Source: Staphylococcus canis (GTDB taxonomy: Bacteria > Bacillota > Bacilli > Staphylococcales > Staphylococcaceae). From it: a DNA stretch of 64,000 bases. Shown one piece after another: positions 47,290 to 58,900 of the stretch (position 1 is its first letter; every line of letters starts with the position of its first letter). The stretch is taken from the NCBI RefSeq assembly GCF_016238445.1, contig NZ_JABANU010000014.1:1-64000 (forward strand), read 5' to 3'. The position numbers and the translations under genes were made by a program. The notes beneath the pieces were generated by a model. The model saw only the letters and a list, made by a program, of their open reading frames with translations, was not told the origin of the DNA and did not search any database.

Positions 47290-47334
47290 TTAATACCAGG
47301 TATTAATTTAACATAAGTTATAAAAATTTGACAA
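47290..47334 (-). promoter_or_regulatory. fabHF promoter with FapR operator
   Basis: Minus strand TTGTCA (47329-47334), 17 bp, TTAAAT (47306-47311). The 17 bp palindrome TTAATACCAGGTATTAA (47290-47306) starts at the -10 and covers the probable start point. It fits the FapR consensus (TTAGTACCTG.TACTAA type). FapR represses lipid synthesis genes until malonyl-CoA releases it. Confidence 0.82.
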
Positions 47335-47415
47335 GCAAGATGCTAAGTGGTCACTATACAAAAATGAAACGTATGCTTATAATAGAACTATCATTATATA
47401 TGGAGGCTTTTAATA

Positions 47416-47610
47416 ATGAAATACATCGTAACACTATTTTGGGCAGTTTTGTTACTAGAAATGGTAAACTTTGTATTAAATAGTTTAGGTGGCGGTGGCC
47501 CTGTTGATGTCATTACACCATTAATCGTCGCTGTTATCGCAACTATTATAGTTATCCTTTTAGATAAAGCGATGACACCGTCTAAATACGAGACTCACCA
47601 TTCTGAATAA
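47416..47610 (+). CDS. DUF2929 family membrane protein (YjzD-like)
   Basis: A 64 aa protein with two membrane helices (about 3-24 and 32-51) and a polar C-terminus, matching the DUF2929/YjzD family found divergently beside fabH in Bacillus and Staphylococcus. Function unknown. ATG after GGAGG; TATAAT at 47378-47383 upstream. Confidence 0.82.
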   Translation: MKYIVTLFWAVLLLEMVNFVLNSLGGGGPVDVITPLIVAVIATIIVILLDKAMTPSKYETHHSE

Positions 47611-47618
47611 CGCACGCA

Positions 47619-47664
47619 TAAAAGCGGTTAACGTTCTATGCAACGCTAACCGCTTTTAATATTT
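47619..47664. terminator. Bidirectional terminator between DUF2929 gene and phosphatase gene
   Basis: Arms AAAAGCGGTTA(AC) and (GC)TAACCGCTTTT with inner pairing around GTTCTATGCAAC. A and T runs lie outside. Confidence 0.8.
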
Positions 47665-47673
47665 CTCAACTAT

Positions 47674-48564
47674 TTATGCATCTAGTTGATAGTTTTGCAC
47701 TTTATTATTTTGAGGATTAAAAAATTGAATTGATTCTTTGCGAAGTTGATCTTTTTCGTGTGCATCTATACTATAGTCGTTTTGATAAAGCGTTGATTCC
47801 CAACTACCGTACATCGGATTAGGGAAAATAATATATTTGCTACCAAAGTCATCTTCATGTTGTTTTAAAAATGTATCTCGTGCTTCAGGTGTCGCTGCTT
47901 TTGGCTCATCAAAATCTAATAAGTTATCTCCAAATAACATGACTAAATTATAATTATTACGAACTTGATCACGTCTTTCAGATTTACCATGTTCACCTTC
48001 TTTTTTTAGTAATACATGTTTTTTATCCGCTTGAGGTAATTTTTCTTTTTTCAAGTTTTTAATTGTCGCATTTAAGTCCTTTTCGTGTGAACGGTCTGAA
48101 ATATAAAATATCTCAACGTCATGTTGATGTGCATAATCTAAAAAGTCCTTAGCCCCATAAACCGGTTTTGCTTGTGCTGATGATACCCATTCATGCCATC
48201 CTTCTGGAAAACTTTTATTATATAATGCGTTATACCCTTGATAAGGTGAATTATCGAGTACCGTTTCATCAATATCTAACGCAATCGCAAGTTTCTTACC
48301 ACCTTTATGTTTTTTGATTTTTTCACTTAATGATTCTTTAGCAGTGTTATAACCTTGCGCGTACAGTGCTTTTGCTTCTGTTGCATTTTGGTACCATGCA
48401 ACACTCATAACATTTTCCTGACCTAAGTTCACTTCTGTTGTTTCAACCGCTTCTGATTGTTGCGATACTTGTCCTGACGTAACTTCAGCTGATGCAACGT
48501 CAGAAATTGGTAGTGTTAATAAACTTGCCGCTAAAATTGTAGCTGATAATTTTGTTTTATGCAT
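47674..48564 (-). CDS. Secreted e(P4)-type acid phosphatase/5'-nucleotidase (HAD class C-like)
   Basis: A 296 aa exported protein. A signal peptide (residues 1-26) ends in an AxA type I site (VASA before EV) and lacks a lipobox cysteine, so unlike Haemophilus e(P4) it is likely released. The HAD motif DIDETVLDN (about residues 97-105) and FGDNLLDFD (about 211-219) carry the catalytic aspartates. The family strips phosphate from nucleotides and NMN outside the cell. Stand-alone gene between the DUF2929 gene and clpB. Confidence 0.85.
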   Translation of the reverse strand: MHKTKLSATILAASLLTLPISDVASAEVTSGQVSQQSEAVETTEVNLGQENVMSVAWYQNATEAKALYAQGYNTAKESLSEKIKKHKGGKKLAIALDIDETVLDNSPYQGYNALYNKSFPEGWHEWVSSAQAKPVYGAKDFLDYAHQHDVEIFYISDRSHEKDLNATIKNLKKEKLPQADKKHVLLKKEGEHGKSERRDQVRNNYNLVMLFGDNLLDFDEPKAATPEARDTFLKQHEDDFGSKYIIFPNPMYGSWESTLYQNDYSIDAHEKDQLRKESIQFFNPQNNKVQNYQLDA

Positions 48565-48756
48565 TACACTTCACCTTTTCTTTTATGTATTCAGCATATC
48601 ATAATGCCCGTTATATTATTAGGGTAGCATAATCGTCTTAAACGTACGCTGATACAACCCTAATCTACTCTAATCATAAAGACTTTTCTTCTATAATTCA
48701 ATATTCATTATATATAAATTATTTTAATTAGAATTCATTACCAATTATTTGAACAT

Positions 48757-48797
48757 CAAAAAAGAGCCTAGAGTCATTAGCTCTAAGCTCTTTGGAA
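48757..48797 (-). terminator. Terminator of clpB
   Basis: Minus-strand arms AAAGAGCTTAGAG and CTCTAGGCTCTTT (one wobble), then TTTTG. It begins about 50 nt past the clpB stop codon. Confidence 0.75.
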
Positions 48798-48841
48798 TGG
48801 AACCCCGATAATCTATAAAAGGTTGCCAATCCTATCTATAA

Positions 48842-51469
48842 TTAAAGATGTGCTGCGTCATCTATTGAAGGTTTTTTTATCTCAAATGCGATTTCATTAT
48901 CTTTGAGATAGCCATATACATGTGTGCCTTCAGGTAGATTGTCTTTAATCATTAATCGTGCTAAAGGTGTCTCCACATGTCTTTGAACAAAACGTTTTAA
49001 TGGACGTGCACCGAATTGTGGTTCATATGCTTCTCGACCCATCCAATTTTCTGCTTCTTCCGACATATCTAATTGAATACGTTGATCCATTAATCTTATA
49101 TTTAAGTTAGTCAGAATTTTATCAACAATCATTTGCATGTCATCAACGGATAATGGACGGAATAATACAATATCATCCATACGGTTTAAAATTTCTGGTT
49201 TAAAGTATGCGTTTAAACTTTGCATGACTTTATTTTCTGTTTCCTCATTTATTACACCTGTATCCTTAACATCTTCAAGTAAAATTTGAGAACCAATATT
49301 ACTTGTCATGATAATAATGGTATTTTTAAAGTCAACACTTCGACCTTTAGAATCTGTTAATCGACCTTCATCTAATATTTGAAGTAAAACGTTAAAGACA
49401 TCAGAATGCGCTTTTTCGATTTCATCAAGCAAGATGACTGAGTACGGATTACGGCGTACCGCTTCTGTAAGTTGTCCTCCTTCATCATGACCTACATAGC
49501 CTGGAGGCGCTCCGATTAATCGAGATACAGAATGTTTTTCCATATATTCACTCATATCAATACGAATCATATGTTTTTCAGAATCAAATAGTGATGATGC
49601 CAATGATTTCGCTAACTCAGTCTTACCAACACCGGTTGGTCCAAGGAATAAGAATGATCCAATCGGACGGTTTGGGTCTTTAATACCTGCACGCGCACGT
49701 ACTACTGCATCAGATACTAAATCTACAGCACGGTCTTGTCCCACTACGCGTTCATGCAGGATATCGGATAAGTGAAGGAGTTTCTCACGTTCAGATTCAA
49801 CGAGTTTAGAAACAGGGATACCAGTCCATTGACTAACGATTTCACCTATTTCTTCGTCAGTCACAACTTCACGAATAATACGATCTGCACCATCTTCACC
49901 TTGTGTTTCTTGGAAAGCCTCTTCTAACTCCTTGAGCTCTTTTTCTAACTCTGGAATTTTACCATGTTGTAATATCGCAGCTTGCTCAAGGTCATAGTTG
50001 TTTTCTGCTTCTTCTAATGCTTTTCGACTTTCATCTAGTTCTGCTCTTTTTTCTTGTACTTTAGCGATTTTTTCTTTTTCTTGTTCAACACGCGCTTGAA
50101 GTTGCGCTTGTTTTTCTTTTTCTTCAGCTAATTCTTCTTGTAATTCTTTTAAACGAATGCGACTTGATTCGTCTGATTCTTTTTTCAATGCATTTTCTTC
50201 AATTTCAAGTTGCATGACACGACGATTAGCTTGGTCCAGTTCAGTTGGATTAGAACCCATTTCTGTACGTATTGTAGCTGATGCTTGGTCTACAAGATCA
50301 ATCGCTTTATCTGGTAAGAAACGATCTGTGATATAGCGATCTGATAATTCCGCCGCAGCAACAAGGGCACGGTCTTGGATACGTACACCATGATGCACTT
50401 CATAACGTTCTTTTAAACCTCGTAAAATTGAAATCGTATCTTCAATATTCGGTTCAGAAACACCAACCTTTTGGAAGCGGCGCTCTAAAGCGGAATCTTT
50501 TTCGATATATTCACGATACTCATTCAGTGTCGTCGCACCGATACAATGCAACTCACCACGTGCAAGCATTGGTTTAAGCATATTGCCTGCATCCATTGCA
50601 CCGTCTGTTTTACCAGCGCCTACAAGCATGTGAATTTCATCAATGAAAAGTAAAATACGACCATCAGATTCTTTTACTTCTTTTAATACAGCTTTGAGAC
50701 GTTCTTCAAACTCACCACGATATTTTGCGCCAGCAACAAGTGCACTTAAATCAAGCTCAAATACTGTTTTATCTAACAATGAATCCGGTACGTCTTTTTT
50801 AACAATGCGTTGAGCAAGTCCTTCTACAATTGCAGTTTTACCTACACCAGGCTCACCAATTAAAACGGGGTTGTTTTTCGTTTTACGACTAAGAATACGA
50901 ATTGTATTTCGAATTTCCTCGTCACGTCCTATAACAGGATCCATATTGCCCTTACGCACTTCTTCTACTAAATCTCGTCCATATTTAGAAAGTGCTTCAT
51001 AATTTACCTCAGGATTTTGTGATGTCACATGATTCCCTCCTCTTAATTTTTTTATAATTTCAATGATAACTTCTTCTTTATTTTGAACAAATTGTTGTGT
51101 TGTTGTATCCACATCAATAGCCGCACGTACTAAATGCTCCATAGAAATAAATTCATCTTTATAATCTTTCATGTACGATTCAGCTTTGTTGAAGAGTTGA
51201 TTCGTTGATGATGCAATATACTCACCATATTGTACATTGTCACCTTTAACGGTTGGATACTTTTTCAATTTATCTTCGTACGCTTCTTTTAAAGCTTCTG
51301 TATCAATGTGCGCACGTTCTAAAATAGTTTGATATAAACTGTCTGTTGCTTCAAGTACTGCTTTTAAAACAGCTTCTATTTCAATATTTGTTAATTTATA
51401 GTCTTTAGCATATTCAATTGCTTTTTGAAGGGCATTTTGAATAGAATGCGTCATTTGATTAATATTCAA
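48842..51469 (-). CDS. clpB: ATP-dependent disaggregase ClpB
   Basis: An 875 aa Hsp100 chaperone. N-domain (1-145), first AAA+ domain with Walker A GEPGVGKT (about 203-210), coiled-coil middle domain (about 405-525) and second AAA+ domain with GPTGVGKT (about 610-617). It rescues aggregated proteins with DnaK. It has no ClpP-binding loop. The start is TTG 51469 behind AGGGAGTG; this aligns with the S. aureus N-terminus and gives the full N-domain, and the next ATG is only five codons on. CtsR boxes upstream show heat-shock control. Confidence 0.96.
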   Translation of the reverse strand: MNINQMTHSIQNALQKAIEYAKDYKLTNIEIEAVLKAVLEATDSLYQTILERAHIDTEALKEAYEDKLKKYPTVKGDNVQYGEYIASSTNQLFNKAESYMKDYKDEFISMEHLVRAAIDVDTTTQQFVQNKEEVIIEIIKKLRGGNHVTSQNPEVNYEALSKYGRDLVEEVRKGNMDPVIGRDEEIRNTIRILSRKTKNNPVLIGEPGVGKTAIVEGLAQRIVKKDVPDSLLDKTVFELDLSALVAGAKYRGEFEERLKAVLKEVKESDGRILLFIDEIHMLVGAGKTDGAMDAGNMLKPMLARGELHCIGATTLNEYREYIEKDSALERRFQKVGVSEPNIEDTISILRGLKERYEVHHGVRIQDRALVAAAELSDRYITDRFLPDKAIDLVDQASATIRTEMGSNPTELDQANRRVMQLEIEENALKKESDESSRIRLKELQEELAEEKEKQAQLQARVEQEKEKIAKVQEKRAELDESRKALEEAENNYDLEQAAILQHGKIPELEKELKELEEAFQETQGEDGADRIIREVVTDEEIGEIVSQWTGIPVSKLVESEREKLLHLSDILHERVVGQDRAVDLVSDAVVRARAGIKDPNRPIGSFLFLGPTGVGKTELAKSLASSLFDSEKHMIRIDMSEYMEKHSVSRLIGAPPGYVGHDEGGQLTEAVRRNPYSVILLDEIEKAHSDVFNVLLQILDEGRLTDSKGRSVDFKNTIIIMTSNIGSQILLEDVKDTGVINEETENKVMQSLNAYFKPEILNRMDDIVLFRPLSVDDMQMIVDKILTNLNIRLMDQRIQLDMSEEAENWMGREAYEPQFGARPLKRFVQRHVETPLARLMIKDNLPEGTHVYGYLKDNEIAFEIKKPSIDDAAHL

Positions 51470-51511
51470 AAAGAATCACTCCCTATGTCCATTCAAGACA
51501 GATATTTAATT

Positions 51512-51596
51512 TTTGACTTTGACTTTCTTTGACTATATTTATATTATAATTGCTTATGCAATAAATTTCAATAGTAAAGTTTGACTTTCTTTGACT
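51512..51596 (-). promoter_or_regulatory. clpB promoter bracketed by two CtsR operators
   Basis: Minus strand TTGAAA (51566-51571), 17 bp, TATAAT (51543-51548). A perfect CtsR box AGTCAAAGAAAGTCAAA lies at 51580-51596 upstream of the -35. An identical box is at 51518-51534 downstream of the -10, followed by a third half-site. CtsR dimers at both should block polymerase until heat inactivates them. Confidence 0.9.
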
Positions 51597-51637
51597 TTTA
51601 TAACACTTTTTTTATTCCCACTATTTTACATTTCAAA

Positions 51638-51681
51638 CAAAAAAAGAAGGAAATTGACCTTTTCATCAATCTCCTTCATGG
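51638..51681 (-). terminator. Terminator of sufT
   Basis: Minus-strand arms GAAGGAGATTGA and TCAATTTCCTTC, then seven T, just after the sufT stop codon. Confidence 0.8.
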
Positions 51682-51692
51682 TATTTAACCTA

Positions 51693-52001
51693 TTAATTAA
51701 CGCCTAATGCTATTTTAGCGTAACGTGACATCATATCTTTATTCCAAGGTGGATTCCAAACAATATTAACCTCTGTATCTTTAATTTCTGGTAATTCACC
51801 TAATGCCGTTTTCACTTGGTCTACGATTTGTGGCCCTAATGGACAACCAATTGACGTTAAAGTCATTTCAACTGTACATAAACCATCATCATCTAAATCT
51901 ACTTTATATACAAGGCCTAAATTGACGATATCAATCCCTAACTCAGGGTCAATAACGTTTTCTAAAGCGCCTAGAATACTGTCTTTTAATGCCTCTTCCA
52001 T
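51693..52001 (-). CDS. sufT: Iron-sulfur cluster maturation factor SufT (MIP18/PaaD-like)
   Basis: A 102 aa DUF59 protein with the DPELGIDIVNLGLVY signature and the conserved cysteine in SIGCPLGP. The S. aureus homologue next to clpB, as I recall, is SufT, an auxiliary factor needed for iron-sulfur protein maturation when demand is high. I use ATG 52001 behind GAGGTG. The in-frame GTG nine bases upstream overlaps that site. Confidence 0.87.
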   Translation of the reverse strand: MEEALKDSILGALENVIDPELGIDIVNLGLVYKVDLDDDGLCTVEMTLTSIGCPLGPQIVDQVKTALGELPEIKDTEVNIVWNPPWNKDMMSRYAKIALGVN

Positions 52002-52112
52002 TCGTTTCACCTCTTTGAAAAACTTATTATCATCAATATATCAAAATCAACACACTTGTACAATAAAATGCTATTATATGATTACATGAACATTTGCATT
52101 AAGGAGAGACAC

Positions 52113-52934
52113 ATGAAAAAGTATTTAATCTGTTTAGATTTAGATGGGACATTACTTAATGACCAAAAAGAAATACCTCCCTATACGTTTGAGGTATTAA
52201 CAACTTTACAAAAACAAGGACACATTTTAATGATTACAACTGGACGACCATTTCGTGCAAGTAAACCTTACTATGAACAACTTCATATGCGTTCACCTGT
52301 TGTAAATTTTAACGGTGCATATGTTCATCATCCTCATGATGCAAACTTTAAGACGTTACACGAACAACTTGATCAGGCGTTATCATTGAGTATTCTTGAA
52401 ACGTTAAAGAAGATGAAAGTTAAAAATATTATCGCAGAAGTCATGGATCGTGTTTATATTGACCGTCCAGATGCTCGTCTTTTTGAGGGCTTTAGTATGG
52501 GAAATCCAAAAACTGAAGTAGGTGACATTTGCGAAACTTTAGATGAGAATCCAACAAGTATTCTCGTAGAAGCAGAAGAATATATGATTCCTCGTATTAA
52601 ACAAGCTTTGACACGCTTTTATGCTGAAAATATTGAACATCGTCGTTGGGGTGCACCTTTTCCAGTCATTGAAATTGTTAAAAGAGGCATTAGCAAAGCA
52701 ACGGGTATTGATTATGTTCGACATTATCTTAATATTGAGAGAGATGCAATTATCGCATTTGGCGATGAAGATAATGATCTTGAAATGATTAAATATGCAA
52801 AATATGGTGTCGCTATGGATAATGCGATTGATGAGCTCAAACATGTTGCCCATGCGACTACTCTATCTAATAATGAAGATGGTATTGGTATTTATCTGAA
52901 TGATTTCTTCAATTTAAATCTTAAACGAAATTAA
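52113..52934 (+). CDS. Cof-type HAD-IIB family sugar/nucleotide phosphatase
   Basis: A 273 aa HAD hydrolase with motif I DLDGTL (about residues 8-13), a type IIB cap (about 85-190) and motif IV GDEDNDLEM (about 216-224). Substrates of this group are sugar phosphates, pyridoxal phosphate or FMN; this one is not known. ATG 52113 follows AAGGAGAG. The longer frame from 52056 has no ribosome-binding site. It precedes cdr by 23 nt, likely one transcript. Confidence 0.85.
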   Translation: MKKYLICLDLDGTLLNDQKEIPPYTFEVLTTLQKQGHILMITTGRPFRASKPYYEQLHMRSPVVNFNGAYVHHPHDANFKTLHEQLDQALSLSILETLKKMKVKNIIAEVMDRVYIDRPDARLFEGFSMGNPKTEVGDICETLDENPTSILVEAEEYMIPRIKQALTRFYAENIEHRRWGAPFPVIEIVKRGISKATGIDYVRHYLNIERDAIIAFGDEDNDLEMIKYAKYGVAMDNAIDELKHVAHATTLSNNEDGIGIYLNDFFNLNLKRN

Positions 52935-52957
52935 TTTTTAAAGGAGCGTACTAACTT

Positions 52958-54283
52958 ATGACACGCAAAATTATAATCGTGGGTGCTGTTGCAGGCGGTG
53001 CTACATCTGCCAGTCAAATTCGCCGCCTTGATACTTCAAGTGAAATTACTGTCTATGAAAAGGATGCTTTTATGAGCTTCGCAAATTGTGGTTTACCTTA
53101 TTATCTCGGTAATGTAATTGAAAAACGAGAAAAATTATTACCTGAAACACCGGATACATTTAAATCAAATCGAAATATTGATGTAAAATTAAAACATGAA
53201 GTGATTGCGATCAATAGTCAAAAACAAACAATCACTGTAAAAGATCATACATCTGGAGAAACATTTGAAGATACTTATGATGTTTTAATTCTAAGCCCCG
53301 GTGCACGTGCACGTCGTTTAGATATTGAAGCACCAAATCTATTTACATTACGTAATATGGAAGATACAGACCGTATTGAAAATTTTATTCGTACGCATTC
53401 TGTTGAAAATGTACTTATAGTAGGTGCAGGTTATGTTAGTTTAGAAATGGTTGAAAATATGTATAAGCGTGGCTTGAAACCTACTTTAATTCATCATTCT
53501 GAGTCGATTAATAAACATATCGAACAAGATTTGAATCAAGTAATTTTTGAAGAGCTTGACGCACGTGAGATTCCTTACCGCTTAAATGAATCTATCGCAT
53601 CAATTGATGGAAAGACCGTGACTTTTACATCTGGTCAAGTAGAATCATATGATCTTATCATTACTGGAATCGGTATTGTACCGAATTCAGAGTTTGTAGA
53701 AGGGTCTGGGATCCAACTGGATGAATATGGTTATATTCCTGTTAACCATACCTTCCAAACAAATGTACCAAATATCTACGCAATTGGAGATATATCGACA
53801 GGTCGTTACCGTCACGTTGATTTACCAGCACATATTCCACTTGCATGGGGTGCACACCGTGCTGCAAGTGTTGTCGCTGAACATTTAGTGAATCCAGATC
53901 ATGCATCATTCAAAGGCTTTTTAGGTGCATCGATTGTTCAATTTTTCGATTATACACTAGCTAGCACAGGAATCACACAAGATTTACTACCAAAATTCGA
54001 TTACGCTGTCGTAGATGTTAATAATAAAGCGCATGCCGGATATTATCCGAATAACGCGCGCATTCAGTTACGCGTTTATTTCGATAAATCTACGCGACGT
54101 ATTTTACGTGCAGCAGCTGTTGGTAAAAAAGGCGTGGATAAACGTATTGATGTTTTATCTATGGCAATGATGAACGATACGACTGTAGATGATTTAGTTA
54201 ACTTTGAAGTAGCTTATGCGCCACCATTTAGTCATCCAAAAGATTTAATCAATATGGTAGGTTATAAAGCACGTAATAAGTAA
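52958..54283 (+). CDS. cdr: Coenzyme A disulfide reductase
   Basis: A 441 aa single-cysteine flavoprotein with FAD-binding [11 protein letters not shown] (about residues 9-19), active-site Cys44 in SFANCGLPY, the second Rossmann loop VGAGYVSLE and FAD motif YAIGDI. It keeps CoA reduced with NADPH; in staphylococci CoA replaces glutathione as the main thiol. The C-terminal dimer part carries the paired Tyr region of the S. aureus enzyme. ATG after AAGGAGCG. Confidence 0.94.
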   Translation: MTRKIIIVGAVAGGATSASQIRRLDTSSEITVYEKDAFMSFANCGLPYYLGNVIEKREKLLPETPDTFKSNRNIDVKLKHEVIAINSQKQTITVKDHTSGETFEDTYDVLILSPGARARRLDIEAPNLFTLRNMEDTDRIENFIRTHSVENVLIVGAGYVSLEMVENMYKRGLKPTLIHHSESINKHIEQDLNQVIFEELDAREIPYRLNESIASIDGKTVTFTSGQVESYDLIITGIGIVPNSEFVEGSGIQLDEYGYIPVNHTFQTNVPNIYAIGDISTGRYRHVDLPAHIPLAWGAHRAASVVAEHLVNPDHASFKGFLGASIVQFFDYTLASTGITQDLLPKFDYAVVDVNNKAHAGYYPNNARIQLRVYFDKSTRRILRAAAVGKKGVDKRIDVLSMAMMNDTTVDDLVNFEVAYAPPFSHPKDLINMVGYKARNK

Positions 54284-54294
54284 TCTATTATTTG

Positions 54295-54368
54295 AAAAAA
54301 AACGTCTATCAAGGATAAAAGGTCAACTCAAACTATTATGAGTCACCTTTTCCTCGATAGACGTCTAT
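54295..54368. terminator. Bidirectional terminator after cdr
   Basis: Long hairpin with outer arms ACGTCTATC and GATAGACGT, inner arms AAAAGGT and ACCTTTT, and a GACTCA-type tip. A and T runs outside. It lies between convergent cdr and the UPF0344 gene. Confidence 0.8.
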
Positions 54369-54371
54369 TTA

Positions 54372-54761
54372 TTATTTAAAAAGTCCTGTAATTGGACCCC
54401 ATGGTAAAATTGCTCCTAAAATTACAGTAACCACTAGTACTATCCAAGTCCATACAAATAAATTACGGCTTGGTTTTGCTTTTTTCTTACGCGTTAATGT
54501 CACTTCCATAAGCGCAACAACAACTAAACCAGCTACCATTTTGAGCGTTAATAACATATGGTTTGAATCTGCGCTTGTAAAAGCTTGCATAATCAGCCAA
54601 AATCCTGTGATTAATACAAAAACCATGAATAGGCGTGTTGCCATATGTAAGCTCTTAAACAATGGCGTTGGGCCTTGTTTGCTTGAAAAGTTTTGATAAG
54701 CTGCGAAGAATAAAATCGCTAAAATAACCCAACTGATAATATGCAAATTAATGAGTAGCAT
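54372..54761 (-). CDS. UPF0344 (DUF1516, YisL) membrane protein
   Basis: A 129 aa protein with four membrane helices, of the YisL/UPF0344 family. Function unknown. ATG after AAGGAGG. Stand-alone between convergent cdr and the FAH-family gene, as in S. aureus. Confidence 0.85.
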   Translation of the reverse strand: MLLINLHIISWVILAILFFAAYQNFSSKQGPTPLFKSLHMATRLFMVFVLITGFWLIMQAFTSADSNHMLLTLKMVAGLVVVALMEVTLTRKKKAKPSRNLFVWTWIVLVVTVILGAILPWGPITGLFK

Positions 54762-54883
54762 CTCTTTTCCCTCCTTAAATATATCTTGTCTATCATAACA
54801 TATTCATATCGTTTATACTTATTATTAACCTATTTTTTTATTCTGCAAACTTTATGATTACGCTATATTTATAACCTATAATA

Positions 54884-54920
54884 CAAAAGACAATCCCCTT
54901 TTAACAGAAGATTGTCTTAA
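54884..54920 (-). terminator. Terminator of the FAH-family gene
   Basis: Minus-strand arms AAGACAATC and GATTGTCTT around a 14 nt loop, followed by TTGTATT, about 15 nt after the stop codon. Confidence 0.7.
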
Positions 54921-54933
54921 TTATATATTAAAC

Positions 54934-55842
54934 TTATTCATCTTTTGCGATATAGTTTGTTAAAGTACCGATATTATCAATAGTTACTTTAACTTCATCA
55001 CCAGGTTGTAAAAATTTTGGTGGATTCATACCTGCACCAACGCCTGCTGGTGTACCTGTCGCTATAATATCACCTGGATGTAATCCTACATATTTTGAAA
55101 TTTCTTCAATGATTTCATCAATTTTTAAAGTCATTTGAGATGTATTGCTATCTTGACGAATTTCATTGTTTACTTTAGTTACAATATTAACATTTTCAGG
55201 TGTTGGTAATTCATCTTTAGTTACAATATATGGTCCCATTGGACATCCACCTGTTAAACTTTTAGATAAGAAGGCTTGATCGTGTGCTTTTTGCGCTGTT
55301 CGATCCGTTATATCATTAATAATTGTATAACCGTAAACGTAATCTAACGCAAGTCCTTTTGGAATTTTCTCACCATGCTTACCAATTACAATACCCAATT
55401 CACCTTCGTAATCAAGCTCATCCGTAACATCTTTGTGGTTTGGAATCGTACTTTCATCCCCTGTTAATGATGATGCTGCTTTTGTGAAAACATATAAACG
55501 ATCGGGATTGTGATTAATTTCTTCTGCATGATCTTTATAATTGCGTCCAAACGCAATCACATTGTTTGTTGGTGTGACTGGTGGTAAAAATTCAATATCT
55601 TCAAATTGAACTTTATACTCCTCAGCGCGGCCACTTTCTTCAGCAGCTACAACTGCTTTACGTACTTGCTCTTGGAAATCAATAGTTTGATTATGCTGTA
55701 GTCCTTGTAATAAAGTCTTTGGATGAAAATCTCCATCAGCAAAGTCAGCAAATACTTTTGTTAAATCCCATGCTGCTTCTTCACGCTTTACTTTAACGCC
55801 AAATGACGTTTGATCTTTATATTTGAATGATAGAAATTTCAT
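54934..55842 (-). CDS. Fumarylacetoacetate hydrolase (FAH) family protein
   Basis: A 302 aa protein. A short N-terminal domain (1-75) and the FAH catalytic fold (about 95-300) with the metal-binding glutamates in [11 protein letters not shown] and the ending [13 protein letters not shown]. Family members cleave C-C bonds (FAH, acylpyruvases) or decarboxylate oxaloacetate or 2-hydroxy acids. No aromatic catabolism genes are nearby, so a role in clearing oxaloacetate or acylpyruvates is only an inference. ATG 9 nt after TAGGAGC. Confidence 0.88.
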   Translation of the reverse strand: MKFLSFKYKDQTSFGVKVKREEAAWDLTKVFADFADGDFHPKTLLQGLQHNQTIDFQEQVRKAVVAAEESGRAEEYKVQFEDIEFLPPVTPTNNVIAFGRNYKDHAEEINHNPDRLYVFTKAASSLTGDESTIPNHKDVTDELDYEGELGIVIGKHGEKIPKGLALDYVYGYTIINDITDRTAQKAHDQAFLSKSLTGGCPMGPYIVTKDELPTPENVNIVTKVNNEIRQDSNTSQMTLKIDEIIEEISKYVGLHPGDIIATGTPAGVGAGMNPPKFLQPGDEVKVTIDNIGTLTNYIAKDE

Positions 55843-55920
55843 TCATTATCAGCTCCTAACTTATGTCTTATTCGTATTATAACTAACAATTTAGACAAAT
55901 CACAAATTTTTATCATTTTA

Positions 55921-58900
55921 TCAATCAATACGAATTTCTCCAAATTTAAAGAAATACAGACATCCTGATACAGGTTGTTTTAAAATTGTTTCTAAAGCAC
56001 GTTGATAATATGTCATTTGCACACGATATTTCTCACGAAGTTTAGCTCCAATTTCTTCGTCAGTCATCCCTTTTCGTCTCACAAAAACATCCGTTTTATA
56101 ATCGACAAAATAATATCGATCATCTTTAACAAATACAAGGTCAATCATCCCCTGTATAATAGCAGCCTCTTGTAAGTTCACATGTTGTTCGACTTCATCT
56201 TGATTGACAATAAATGGTAACTCTCGATATATTTCATCACTATTTGCTATCGTTTGATATAATTCACTATCAATGAAATGACGAATTTCTGATTTACGTA
56301 TATATGAAATATCATCTGGCTTAATGATGGCTTTATCTACTAGTGATTTTAAATATTTATCCAACGCATCATCAGATAATCCTTCTCTAAGGAATGGTAA
56401 ATGTTGCATCACTGTATGCATTAATGTTCCAATTTCTGTAGGTGTTAATTTTTGTTCTTGCATAAAAGTTGGGCGTTCATAAGTTGCGATGCCGAGCTGG
56501 TATTGGCGAACACGATCATAATTAGTATCAGCTTGTTCTGTTTCCATTTGTCTTTTAAGTTCTGATACTGATTGCTTAGAAGCATGATGTGTCGCATCAA
56601 TATTCGGATACGTATATAATAATTTTTCTTCGATACGTTGTTTAATCGCAGGATCATTATAGGAATCTGCAACATGCTGTTTTAACTTCTTAAGCGTATG
56701 TTGTTCATGTTGTAATTGATCAACCTCTGGTGGCAAAACATTCGCGATATCCATATAATTTAATGTAACATTCGGTCGAAGTGATGGTTCAAGTTGCTCT
56801 ACATTACCTTCAAATACATACTGTTTTAATAAGTCTGTACTCAAATATTTACTTAGAACACTATATATAAGTTCAAATGCATTTTTAACATTTAACCGAT
56901 TGATTGTAGAAAGTTTATGGTGTTCAATTGGCATTTCTCTTAATTTCGTTAATTTTTTCTCATCATCCACTGTTCCGATTAAGAATAACTGCTCTTTAGC
57001 ACGTGTCAAAGCAACATAAATAAGCCTCATTTCTTCTGAGATGATTTCTTTACGGTTTAATAAATCTATAGACATTGAAATTAACGATGGATAAGTTATA
57101 CCATTTTTTGAGTCATAATATTGTAATCCTAGTCCTTCGTGTTGATTGAGTACAACCGGTCCTCCAAGGTCACTCATGTTAAATTTGCGATTAAGACCAG
57201 AATAAATGACAAATGGGAATTCAAGTCCTTTACTCTTATGAATTGTCATTAATCGTACGACATTATCATTTGGTCCTATCACATTTTCTTCACCAAAATC
57301 TTTTCCACGTTCAATCATCTGATCAATAAAGCGTATAAATTGAAACAATCCTCTAAAACTTGAATTTTCAAATTCGACTGCTTTATTAAATAAACCATAT
57401 AAATTGGCACGTCGCCCTTTACCACCAGCAAGCCCACTAAAATATTGTACGATATAGTGATCGTTATAAATTTTATCAATAAGCTGATACACTGCATGGT
57501 GACGCGCATAATCTTGATATTTTACAATATCGTTTAAAAAATTTTGAAGTTTATCAACGAGTGCTGATTCTTCATGTTCGTCGTTTAAGTAACTTTGTAT
57601 AGACTCATAAAAATAAACTGCTTTAGGAGCTACAACACGTATTTTTGCAAGCTCCTCTTCTGTAAATTGATAAATGACAGAACGCATTAAACCAACTAAA
57701 TAAATATCTTGAAGCGGATTGTCAATGACCCTCAAAAACGAAAGCATTAATCTTATTTCAGTTTGTTCAAAGTAACCTTGTTTACTATTCACAAACAATG
57801 GGATCTCTAGTTCTTTAAAGACACTTTGCAATTGACGTGCGTTACTATTATTGCGTTCTAATATTACAATATCTTTATATTCAGCAGCGCGATAAGTACC
57901 TGTTTTAGCATCGTATACTTTATAATGTTTAAGAATATCATTGACTTGCTCAGCTATAACGTAAGCTTCTTGTTCATTAATATCAAAATCTCGCGTTGTA
58001 TCTTTCATACACACTTTAAAATGAAGAGGAACATCACGTTCGTCATAAGGTGCGCCGTAATATAATCTCGCCGCTTCATCATATTCAATCTCTCCTACAT
58101 TTGGATCCATCATATGATGAAAAAGATAGTTTGTTGTGGATAATACTTCTTTTCTTGAACGGAAATTTTGAGATAAATCAATACGCCAACCTTTTGACGA
58201 GTCTGAGCGATCAAAGCGATTGTATTTATCAATAAATAAACTTGGATCAGCTTGTCTAAATTTATAAATCGATTGCTTTACATCTCCTACCATGAAGAGG
58301 TTGCCATTAGATTCATCGCCACGTTTAATTGTTGAAATAATTTCCTCTTGTACTTTGTTAGTATCTTGGTATTCATCTACCAGTATTTCTTCAAACTTTT
58401 CTCGATATAAACGTGCAATTTCAGATGGATTCCCCTCCTTATCTTTTAAAATTTGTAATGCAAAATGTTCATAATCAGAGAAATCTAAAATGTTACGTTC
58501 ACGCTTAGCTTTATCAAACGCATCAATTACATCAATTGTAATTTGAGCAAGATATGATACTCTAGGTGCCAAATGACCTAATTCTGTCACTAAATCCTCA
58601 TCATCTCTTGCCGCATATTGTTTTTGGATAGATTGAATAGCATCTTTAAATTGCTCATACGATGCTTTAAACGCTTCATAGGCCGTGTTTAATTGTTCAT
58701 CTTGACCGACTTCTTTCGGTTCACTTGGCATTCGAGATAATTTATACGTTCTTAATGTAGCTTTACGAATCTCTGGTTCTCGCATCAGTTGATTTAAAAA
58801 TTGGCGATGACCATCTATAAATGTGATATGCTTCTGATAATCGCCCACATGTTCAAATTTTTGATATGCGGATTCAATTGCATTTTGCGCTGCAACTAAA

